This document shows positions 6,859 to 12,599 of a stretch of 12,599 nucleotides of DNA, one piece after another. The stretch is from JAQVEM01 sp964595565 (lineage in GTDB: Bacteria > Actinomycetota > Humimicrobiia > Humimicrobiales > Humimicrobiaceae). The notes beneath the pieces are model-generated. The model was not told where the DNA came from and ran no database searches. It saw only the letters and a list, made by a program, of their open reading frames with translations. How positions within the stretch are numbered: the stretch's first letter is position 1; every line of letters begins with the position of its first letter. Location of the stretch: the NCBI GenBank assembly GCA_964595565.1, contig CAZQQX010000037.1, positions 1 through 12,599 of the forward strand, read 5' to 3'. A program made the translations under genes and the position numbers.

Positions 6859-8211
6859 TTAAATTTCTTTTTCAAATATCTCATCCGGTAAATCAATCCC
6901 AAAATTTTGCAGCTTCTTTATAAATTGGGGCCTGAGACCGGTAGATTTAATTCTTCCTTTATATCTTCCTTCTTCATCAACGCCCATAAAGTCAAATAAA
7001 AATAAATCCTGCAGGGTAATTATATCGCCTTCCATACCCTGGACCTCTGTCACCCTGGTGAATCTTCTGGTACCATCCTTTAATCTATTCATATGTACTA
7101 TAAGGTCTATGGCAGATGAAATCTGCTCTCTTATAGCTTTAATTGGTATATCCACCCCTGCCATTAAAACCATAGTCTCCAGACGTGAGAGAACATCTCT
7201 CGGTGAGTTCGCATGAGCAGTGCTCAGACTTCCGTCATGGCCGGTATTCATTGCCTGAAGCATGTCCAGGGCTTCGCCTCCCCTTACTTCCCCTACAATT
7301 ATACGGTCAGGTCTCATACGAAGGGCGTTCCTGACCAGATTCCTTATGGCCACTTCTCCTTTCCCCTCAATATTGGGCGGCCTTGATTCCAGGCGTATAA
7401 CATGTTCCTGATTAAGCTGGAGTTCTGCTGCATCTTCTATGGTAATTATCCTCTCATCATGGGGTATAAAAGAGGACAGGACATTTAATGTAGTAGTTTT
7501 CCCCGTACCGGTACCCCCGGAGCAAATTATATTAATCTTTCCCCTGATGCAATTTTCTAAAAAATCTGCCACTTTCTGCGTGCATGTGCCCATTCCCACA
7601 AGGTCCTCAATAGTAAAAGGGTCGGCAGAAAATTTTCTTATGGTAAGTACCGGCCCGTTTAAAACAAGGGGGTGGATGATAACATTTACCCTTGACCCAT
7701 CCGGAAGTCTTGCGTCAACATAAGGAGAAGATTCATCAACTCTTCTGCCTACCTTGCTTACAATTTTATTTATTACCTGCATCAGGTGCGCTTCATCCAG
7801 AAAAGTTTTATCAGTACTGTAAATTTTACCGAATTTTTCTATATATATTTTTCTTGGATTGTTTACCATAATTTCATTTACATCTTTATCTCTCAAATAT
7901 TCTTCTATGGGCCCGTAACCCACCACGTCATTTATAAAATCTTCTACTACAATATTCTTTTCTTCAGCAGTTAAAGGATAATTATTTACATTTATTATCC
8001 TCTGTACCTCACCCCTTACCCTCAGGCTCAGCTCGGCATCACTGATATTTTTTTTGTATATCACATCCGAAAGTTTTTCTATTAATTCCTGGTGTATCTC
8101 TCTTTTTATTTTATTAATCTGGGAAGAACGTGACGCAGTTATATTATCTCTTTTTATATAGGAGCCACTCTTAAAACTTCCCAACCCGTTAAACTCTCTT
8201 TCTAATTCCAT
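6859..8211 (-). CDS. cpaF: Tad pilus motor ATPase TadA/CpaF
   Basis: A 450-residue cytosolic secretion ATPase of the CpaF/VirB11 family that powers Flp pilus assembly through TadB and TadC. The N-terminal part (about 1-140) contains VGYGPIEEYLRDKDVNEIMV, the usual start of the family's N-terminal domain. The nucleotide-binding core has Walker A GGTGTGKTT (232-240), the Asp box ITIEDAAELQL (256-266), Walker B with RIIVGEVRGGEALDML (303-318) and the His box GHDGSLSTAHANS (324-336), all intact. The length is typical. An AAAGGA ribosome site stands about 12 bases before the ATG, which is rather far. It follows cpaE by 55 bp. Confidence 0.97.
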   Translation of the reverse strand: MELEREFNGLGSFKSGSYIKRDNITASRSSQINKIKREIHQELIEKLSDVIYKKNISDAELSLRVRGEVQRIINVNNYPLTAEEKNIVVEDFINDVVGYGPIEEYLRDKDVNEIMVNNPRKIYIEKFGKIYSTDKTFLDEAHLMQVINKIVSKVGRRVDESSPYVDARLPDGSRVNVIIHPLVLNGPVLTIRKFSADPFTIEDLVGMGTCTQKVADFLENCIRGKINIICSGGTGTGKTTTLNVLSSFIPHDERIITIEDAAELQLNQEHVIRLESRPPNIEGKGEVAIRNLVRNALRMRPDRIIVGEVRGGEALDMLQAMNTGHDGSLSTAHANSPRDVLSRLETMVLMAGVDIPIKAIREQISSAIDLIVHMNRLKDGTRRFTRVTEVQGMEGDIITLQDLFLFDFMGVDEEGRYKGRIKSTGLRPQFIKKLQNFGIDLPDEIFEKEI

Positions 8212-8266
8212 TAATGTTCACTATCCTTTAAAAAGTTTATTTTCAGACAGCCGGATACTGCTCTTA

Positions 8267-9400
8267 CTATTTTTTGCCTTTCTCGCTTACGAGCCTGATC
8301 AGCTTATAAATGCTTTTTGCTACTGAAGAACGCGGGACATCCAGAATTACCGGAATCCCTTTGTTAACAGATATAGGTACTATTCTGTCACTGGGAATTG
8401 CCACATCTATTTTTCTCTGTATAGTCTGCTCTATTTCTCCTAAAGTAATGCCAACCTTGCTATCCGCACGATTAAGTATCACAAATATATTGTCTTCGGG
8501 GAATTTTAACTGGTCCAGTATCTGCAGCGAAATTTTTAAATTTTTTATGCTGGGTGTATCTTTACTGGTTATAATACATAAATAGTCTGTATCACTAAAA
8601 ATATTTAAAATATCTTCCGAAAAATAAGATGCGGTGTCCACTACCGTATAATCACTTATTCTGGACAGGTTTTCAAGTATTTTTATAGTGATTCTACTAT
8701 TTATTCCCGTACTTTTGGATATATCAAGGGGTGCCGGCAGCACCATCAACCCTGAACTGTGGGTAGTTAAATACCCGCCCAGAACTTTAGGGTCCAGGCT
8801 TTCAATAACCGGAATTATATCATAAACAGAATACTTCGGGTTAAGGTCAAGCATCAGGGCTATATCTCCAAACTGGTAATTTGTATCAAAAAGGGAAACC
8901 CTCTTTTTTACCATATTTATGAGCCCAACAGCAAGGTTTACAGAAAGGAAAGACTTGCCAACTCCTCCCTTGGTACCAAAAACCGTAATTCTCCTGGGTC
9001 TTTTAGTTTTTTCCTGGACATCGGTTATTATGCCCTCTTTTGCCCTTCCAATAACCTCTTTTATATCATTATAAGTAAAGGGTATCTCAAGAACATCATG
9101 AACATTTAGCTTTAAAGCCTTTTTTAGCAGTTCAGCCGGCATATCCCTTGCCAGCAAAATTACCCTGGTAAAATAAAGACTGGAATGATAGGATTCTAAA
9201 ATACTTTCTATATCTTCCAGTTTATATGCAGGGCCAACCCATATAAGGCAGGGTTTTCTCTCACTTAATAAACCTTCCAGGTCTTCAAGGCTGCTGCTGG
9301 TTCTTACCACTTCTAATTCCGGAAATTTTTCCAGTAAATACCTTACTTTATCTATATTATTTATTTCCCTATCAATTATTGCTACCGGTATTTTATTCAT
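8267..9400 (-). CDS. cpaE: Tad pilus localisation ATPase CpaE/TadZ
   Basis: A 377-residue protein with the two-part CpaE/TadZ layout. Residues about 5-120 form a receiver-like domain. The position of the phosphate-accepting Asp, at the end of the third strand (CLIWVGPAY), has no Asp, so it is a pseudo-receiver as is usual in this family. Residues about 137-370 form a ParA/MinD-type ATPase with a deviant Walker A, FGTKGGVGKS (141-150), including the signature Lys144, a DTNYQFGDIALML switch region and YTVVDTASYF as Walker B. The family places the Tad machine at particular cell sites. The ATG is preceded closely by GAAAGG. It lies 41 bp after cpaB. Confidence 0.94.
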   Translation of the reverse strand: MNKIPVAIIDREINNIDKVRYLLEKFPELEVVRTSSSLEDLEGLLSERKPCLIWVGPAYKLEDIESILESYHSSLYFTRVILLARDMPAELLKKALKLNVHDVLEIPFTYNDIKEVIGRAKEGIITDVQEKTKRPRRITVFGTKGGVGKSFLSVNLAVGLINMVKKRVSLFDTNYQFGDIALMLDLNPKYSVYDIIPVIESLDPKVLGGYLTTHSSGLMVLPAPLDISKSTGINSRITIKILENLSRISDYTVVDTASYFSEDILNIFSDTDYLCIITSKDTPSIKNLKISLQILDQLKFPEDNIFVILNRADSKVGITLGEIEQTIQRKIDVAIPSDRIVPISVNKGIPVILDVPRSSVAKSIYKLIRLVSEKGKK

Positions 9401-9441
9401 ACCTTTCTAAATTCCCTTTTACTTGATTTAGTTTTAATCTT

Positions 9442-10317
9442 TTAATTAAATACATTATCCATGGTTATTCCGGTTGTATCTTCTTTTTCAACACCGTCTA
9501 CCGGTACCAGGGCAAGCCACACACTACCCATTTCCTCCGAGAATACGAGCTTCTCTGAATCTTCCGGAGTAACGGCAAGAGTTGCTGCACCTATTTCGAT
9601 AGACCCGGACTCTGACTGTGATTGGGCGCCAAATATACCTCCATCTTCGCCCGATGAACCCGATACCGTTTTTCTTGTCCCTAAATACAGGACTTCTACA
9701 TTCCATATAAGCGTTTTTGTAATCTCCCTGTCAATTACTACAGAAGGTCCCCCGTAACTATTAGCATTTTCTCCTTCTATAACCGTGGGCTCTTCCCCGG
9801 CTTCTACCTGCTCCTCTGATCCAGAGGTTACCCCACCTGTATAACCCGATAGTTCTTCTTCAGGGAAGAAAGTAGCAATAACATTTACTCTGTCTCCCAT
9901 ATTTATAAGATTTGATACCCCTATAACTTCGTCAACCGGAATGGAAACCGCTACCATACCATCCGGTATTACAAATGCCAGCCCCAGCTCCTCGGGCTTT
10001 GCGAACTTTGTAGTTGTAATCTGCTCACCTTTGTTTATATGATTTGCCACCACATAACCACTGTACCCTTCCAGAGAACTCAATACACCCTCTGCAAGAT
10101 ATCTTCTGGGAATACCTTCGGTCATCACCATATTCTGCTCGATTAATGTTTCAACCGGCATCTCCTTTGGTATATTCATGGCCGCCACCAGCACTTCCAC
10201 TTTTTCAATTTCTTCTTCCATTGATGCCCTCATGCTGTTAATGTAAGCAATAACTCCAAATACTGCTGCTACCCCTATAATTATTGCTAAAATAAGTAAT
10301 GTAATTCTTAACTTCAT
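9442..10317 (-). CDS. cpaB: Flp pilus assembly protein CpaB/RcpC
   Basis: A 291-residue membrane-anchored protein with an N-terminal hydrophobic segment (5-26) and an extracytoplasmic remainder. A SAF domain covers about 40-106 (VEVLVAAMNIPKEMPVETLI), and an RcpC/CpaB domain follows, with AFVIPDGMVAVSIPVDEVIG, NMGDRVNVIATF (139-150) and a C-terminal TLAVTPEDSEKLVFSEEMG. Two Ser/Gly/Glu-rich low-complexity stretches (about 153-190 and 218-240) interrupt the domain and are probably flexible loops. In organisms with an outer membrane the family is associated with the secretin. Here no secretin is seen, so it probably acts in the wall zone. AAGGA lies about 12 bases before the ATG. Confidence 0.9.
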   Translation of the reverse strand: MKLRITLLILAIIIGVAAVFGVIAYINSMRASMEEEIEKVEVLVAAMNIPKEMPVETLIEQNMVMTEGIPRRYLAEGVLSSLEGYSGYVVANHINKGEQITTTKFAKPEELGLAFVIPDGMVAVSIPVDEVIGVSNLINMGDRVNVIATFFPEEELSGYTGGVTSGSEEQVEAGEEPTVIEGENANSYGGPSVVIDREITKTLIWNVEVLYLGTRKTVSGSSGEDGGIFGAQSQSESGSIEIGAATLAVTPEDSEKLVFSEEMGSVWLALVPVDGVEKEDTTGITMDNVFN

Positions 10318-10400
10318 ATTGTTTGTTTCCTTAATATTTTATTATATAAATATTATAAAACATTTTTCATATTTTTTCTATCCAATAAGATTTATTATCT

Positions 10401-11486
10401 TTAATCCCACAGTCTTATTACCCTCAACCCTAAATCCCCGGCAGCTTCAATTTCACCATCATTTATAATCAGTGCCTGGTGGATAAACCTGCCTTTAATC
10501 TCTGTTTTAGAACCATGCCCGTGCCCGTGGCCTGTACTTTCTATGCCGGTTATAATAAAAGGTGCAAATTCAACTATATCAACCCACACTTCCGGCCATT
10601 CTTCTTTATCTTTGCCGGGCTTTTCCTCCGTTTGCTCTTCCAGCCATTCTATAAGTTCAGTATTGTAAATAAGCGGTACTATTACAAACTGGTCATCATT
10701 TTCTGCAAGTTTTATTATTCCCCCATCACCATATCTTATCAGCTCATTAAAATCATCCCAGACATCGATCCTGCCATCTACAGCGCTTACTGTCTGTGCC
10801 ATATTAATTTCACGGGTGTAAATGGAATCCCCGTCTTCCATGGGTTCCTGATAACCGTTAATAATTCTATCCTTATACCTCCGGTTCCACTGTCCGGGAT
10901 GTTCGGTAGTATCCCAGGCAATAAAATCAGTGTCTTCCAGCTCTCCGCTTATTACTTTTTCCTCTCCTGCTTCGCCCCACAGCCAGCTCTCCCAGTCAGC
11001 ACCTTCGGGAATTACTACAGCCCAGGGAACTACACCATACACCTGTGACGGTCTCCCCACTACAGCTTTTGCCCCTGCACCCAGACTAACGGTATCCATC
11101 CCAAATACCCTGGCAAAATACAGGGGGGCTTCCCTATTGGATAAAGTTACCGTTATGGTGTCATCGGGAGAAAAAGTCTGGCTGATTTTCACATCTTCAG
11201 AAGTATAATCACGACAGTCATAGGAAATATCCACATTATTCATTTCCGCATAATTAACCGCAGCGGCAACAGCATACTGCCTGCTTTCAGGAAGTTCATG
11301 GGCACCTGCCAGTGAGGCAGCATCAGCAACAGTCTGGTAGAATCCTCTCTTCTGATAAAGTGAGCCCACATCAATAACCAGTGCCGTTATACCCAGTAGA
11401 ACCACAATAAGAAGAGCAAATATTACTGCTACCTGACCGCTCTGGCTAAAGAAAATCTTTTTGAAAATATATTTACTATCATACAT
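10401..11486 (-). CDS. TadG-like pilus assembly protein without a vWA domain
   Basis: A 361-residue protein. Residues 16-65 (SGQVAVIFALLIVVLLGITA, then a VDVGSLYQKR-type stretch reading VIDVGSLYQKRGFYQTVADA, then ASLAGAHELP) match the N-terminal Tad/TadG membrane module. The rest is extracytoplasmic and acidic or aromatic in character. Unlike many TadG proteins it has no DxSxS MIDAS motif and so no vWA domain; the vWA is instead fused to TadB in this operon. After the GQ of the membrane module there is no Glu at +5, so prepilin-type cleavage is unlikely. A short HGHGHG run (320-325) near the C-terminus could bind metal. It has one cysteine (Cys91). No Shine-Dalgarno is visible. It lies 43 bp after tadE. 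Confidence 0.8.
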   Translation of the reverse strand: MYDSKYIFKKIFFSQSGQVAVIFALLIVVLLGITALVIDVGSLYQKRGFYQTVADAASLAGAHELPESRQYAVAAAVNYAEMNNVDISYDCRDYTSEDVKISQTFSPDDTITVTLSNREAPLYFARVFGMDTVSLGAGAKAVVGRPSQVYGVVPWAVVIPEGADWESWLWGEAGEEKVISGELEDTDFIAWDTTEHPGQWNRRYKDRIINGYQEPMEDGDSIYTREINMAQTVSAVDGRIDVWDDFNELIRYGDGGIIKLAENDDQFVIVPLIYNTELIEWLEEQTEEKPGKDKEEWPEVWVDIVEFAPFIITGIESTGHGHGHGSKTEIKGRFIHQALIINDGEIEAAGDLGLRVIRLWD

Positions 11487-11529
11487 TTATATTTATAAAA
11501 AACTATAATAAAGACAGCGCACTTTTTAC

Positions 11530-11931
11530 TTATCTTTCTCTTCTCATAGTTGCTTCTCCGGTTAGCTCAATGGGGCCCCATCTGCCTGCCAGGGGTATGT
11601 CTATAAAAAATATTTCCCCTTTAAGTATAACCCTGACCGGATTTCCTATTTTTATGCCCTCGGGATTCTCAACCGTTATGCTTTCAATCTCTACTGCCGG
11701 AGCGCTTTCTATTACAGACTGCTCAAAGCCTGCGGGGTCTTCTTCGTAATCCCCTACCGCGGCAAGCCTTGCCCCCTCCCTTGCCGCATGGGTAAGGGAT
11801 ATATATTTACTATAAGCCACCCCGAACTGAATAATACCAAAGACCAGCATAATAAGTACCGGCAGGATGATGGCAAATTCTACGGCGCTTGCCCCCTTCT
11901 CTCCGGACAGGTTTTTTATAAGACTCTTCAT
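11530..11931 (-). CDS. tadE: TadE-like pseudopilin
   Basis: A 133-residue minor pilin-like protein of the Tad machine. Residues 10-40 (GEKGASAVEFAIILPVLIML) are the TadE signature, a prepilin-type motif with probable cleavage after Gly13, Glu at +5 (Glu18) and a hydrophobic helix. It is followed by HAAREGARLAAVG, which is highly typical of TadE. The remaining 70 residues are extracytoplasmic and beta-rich. Processing would need a TadV/CpaA-type peptidase, which is not in this window. No ribosome site is visible, in contrast to flp. It starts 27 bases after a 21-bp perfect hairpin, which may lower its expression relative to flp. Confidence 0.92.
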   Translation of the reverse strand: MKSLIKNLSGEKGASAVEFAIILPVLIMLVFGIIQFGVAYSKYISLTHAAREGARLAAVGDYEEDPAGFEQSVIESAPAVEIESITVENPEGIKIGNPVRVILKGEIFFIDIPLAGRWGPIELTGEATMRRER

Positions 11932-11957
11932 TTTATTTATTAATCATACAGTTTCAT

Positions 11958-12003
11958 AAACTAATTATACCCAATAAATCATTTTATTGGGTATAATTAG
12001 TTT
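11958..12003 (-). terminator. 21-bp perfect hairpin between flp and tadE
   Basis: The arms at 11958-11978 and 11983-12003 are perfectly complementary over 21 bp around the loop TCAT, far beyond chance even in AT-rich DNA. On the minus strand the hairpin starts about 65 bases after the flp stop. The long T run (12001-12008) lies on the plus-strand side; on the minus strand the stem ends in only three T followed by ATG. It is therefore a poor terminator for the operon. It better fits an RNA-stabilising or partial-attenuation hairpin that keeps flp mRNA abundant, or a terminator for antisense transcription. Confidence 0.6.
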
Positions 12004-12068
12004 TTTTTATTAGCTCTCTCAATCTCTAAATCAATTGAACTATACTTTTAGCAAATTCAATTACAGCT

Positions 12069-12254
12069 CTAGGAACCAGCACTAGTAATTGTTTTAGCTA
12101 CCTCATCAAGTTTACCATTTATTGCCAGTCCAAGTGCCGTTGCGCCTGCTATTATCACTACTGCTACCAATGCTACTAATAATGCATACTCAGCTGCAGC
12201 TGCACCCTTCTCACTTGTTTTAAACCTTACGTACCATCCCAATAACTTTTTCAT
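12069..12254 (-). CDS. flp: Flp-type major pilin
   Basis: The structural subunit of the Tad pilus, 61 residues from the chosen start. After a short basic leader comes SEKGAAAAEYALL, the Flp processing motif with cleavage after Gly17, Glu at +5 and Tyr at +6, then a long hydrophobic helix (ALLVALVAVVIIAGATALGL) and a short polar tail ending in TITSAGS. Mature length would be 44 residues, typical of Flp. An in-frame ATG 33 bases upstream (12285-12287) would add MKSKNIKKEGK, but the near-consensus Shine-Dalgarno at 12258-12266 clearly serves the internal ATG at 12252-12254. It is the first gene of the operon, behind a riboswitch and terminator. Confidence 0.95.
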   Translation of the reverse strand: MKKLLGWYVRFKTSEKGAAAAEYALLVALVAVVIIAGATALGLAINGKLDEVAKTITSAGS

Positions 12255-12257
12255 TTT

Positions 12258-12266
12258 CCCCTCCTT
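12258..12266 (-). promoter_or_regulatory. Strong flp ribosome binding site
   Basis: The minus strand reads AAGGAGGGG five bases before the ATG at 12252-12254 when measured from AGGAGG. It is the only near-consensus Shine-Dalgarno in the pilus operon and decides the flp start in favour of the shorter form. Confidence 0.85.
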
Positions 12267-12368
12267 TTTTATATTTTTACTTTTCATTGCTGCCTTATTA
12301 GTTACTTCCTGCTTTAAAATCTATATTTAAATTAGTTAATAATTTTTTTATTTACTCCCTTTTGAAAT

Positions 12369-12393
12369 AAAAAAACCGGCCCTATAGCCGGTT
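12369..12393 (-). terminator. Intrinsic terminator of the flp leader (riboswitch expression platform)
   Basis: On the minus strand, AACCGGC (12387-12393) pairs with GCCGGTT (12374-12380) around TATAGG, and a run of T follows immediately. It lies upstream of the first gene, so it can only act as an attenuator. Its 5' arm is the conserved AACCG of the aptamer 3' end and its loop contains the closing-stem strand, so terminator and folded aptamer should exclude each other. Confidence 0.88.
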
Positions 12394-12455
12394 GCACTAC
12401 TGACTCCTTACATCCCAAGTGCCCAAATAAAGGAATGTAAATCACAGTCTCTATC
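12384..12455 (-). ncRNA. Cyclic di-GMP-II riboswitch (GEMM-II class)
   Basis: The minus-strand leader contains TTTGGGCACTTGGG (12414-12427) and AGTAGTGCAACCGG (12388-12401). These match the conserved core of the c-di-GMP-II aptamer as I remember it from the Clostridium acetobutylicum structure (UUGGGCACUUG and UUAGUAGUGCAACCGA). The fold agrees. GACT (12446-12449) pairs with AGTC (12402-12405). TTACATTCC (12432-12440) pairs with GGGATGTAA (12408-12416). The loop GCACT (12418-12422) pairs with AGTGC (12394-12398) as the class-defining pseudoknot. A short closing stem ATAG/CTAT (12451-12454/12384-12387) brings the ends together. The stem is weak, which suits a switch competing with a terminator. 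It should sense c-di-GMP and control the whole Tad operon. Confidence 0.92.
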
Positions 12456-12511
12456 TTAATAATAGAATAATTTAAATTATCAATAAAACAATAATTATTT
12501 TTTGAATTATT

Positions 12512-12540
12512 AAATTAACAAATTATAATATAAATGTCAA
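12512..12540 (-). promoter_or_regulatory. Sigma70-type promoter of the Tad operon
   Basis: A perfect -35 TTGACA (12535-12540) is followed after 17 bases by TAATTT (12512-12517) on the minus strand. Initiation would fall near 12505, giving about 50 bases before the aptamer. A second, poorer pair (TTGTTT, 16 bases, TATTCT) lies closer to the aptamer. The flanking DNA to 12599 is almost pure A+T with no gene seen. Confidence 0.6.
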
Positions 12541-12599
12541 GAGAAAAATTTATATATTTAAAAAATTTATATATTAATTAATTATATAAAATTATATAA

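Noticed and set aside
3590..7020. The string CCTGCAGGGTAAT occurring near 3590-3602 and again near 7010-7020
   Set aside because: One copy is in an intergenic region and the other inside cpaF coding sequence. There is no shared context or symmetry suggesting function.
10479..11048. 189-codon open frame on the plus strand
   Set aside because: It lies wholly inside the tadG-like gene on the opposite strand, has no ribosome site or recognisable domain, and has an unlikely residue make-up (runs of Phe, Tyr and Pro).
12255..12287. Longer flp start at ATG 12285-12287
   Set aside because: A modest AAGG precedes it, but the far better AAGGAGGGG falls between the two ATGs and serves the internal one. 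The shorter leader also fits Flp pilins better.

Overview
The window comes from an AT-rich bacterium. Its main content is a complete-looking Tad/Flp (tight adherence) pilus operon on the minus strand, transcribed from right to left. No outer-membrane secretin (RcpA/CpaC), RcpB or TadD is present. Because the operon starts with its own promoter and leader at the right edge, the set looks like the reduced Tad machine of single-membrane bacteria (Firmicutes, Actinobacteria or Chloroflexi types). I cannot assign a phylum from this sequence alone.

Right edge to the middle (positions 12540 down to 3603): a sigma70-like promoter, then a leader RNA that I recognise as a cyclic di-GMP-II riboswitch directly overlapping an intrinsic terminator, then flp (pilin), tadE (pseudopilin), a tadG-like gene, cpaB/rcpC, cpaE/tadZ, cpaF/tadA (motor ATPase), a tadB whose product carries a secreted von Willebrand A domain at its N-terminus, and tadC. 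A 21-bp perfect hairpin lies between flp and tadE, and flp alone has a near-consensus Shine-Dalgarno. Both would favour much more pilin than assembly machinery. The terminator uses the same bases that close the aptamer, so c-di-GMP binding should prevent termination and switch the pilus on.

Middle to left (3446 down to 556): three housekeeping-type genes in the same direction, namely coaX (type III pantothenate kinase), a dusB-type tRNA-dihydrouridine synthase with a long N-terminal extension, and a HAD phosphatase/phosphomutase. I saw no convincing terminator between tadC and coaX.

Left end (380 down to 1): a tRNA-Pro(CGG) gene with encoded CCA; a 22-bp direct repeat of the tRNA 3' end about 164 bp downstream of it; between the two copies a strikingly GC-rich, self-complementary segment and an 11-bp perfect hairpin; then the first 39 codons of a glyoxalase/VOC-family gene cut by the window edge. 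This tRNA-associated segment is the least explained part of the window.

The points most worth following up are the riboswitch control of a Tad pilus, the vWA-TadB fusion paired with a TadG that lacks a vWA domain, and the structured element beside tRNA-Pro. All long plus-strand reading frames look like shadows of the minus-strand genes.
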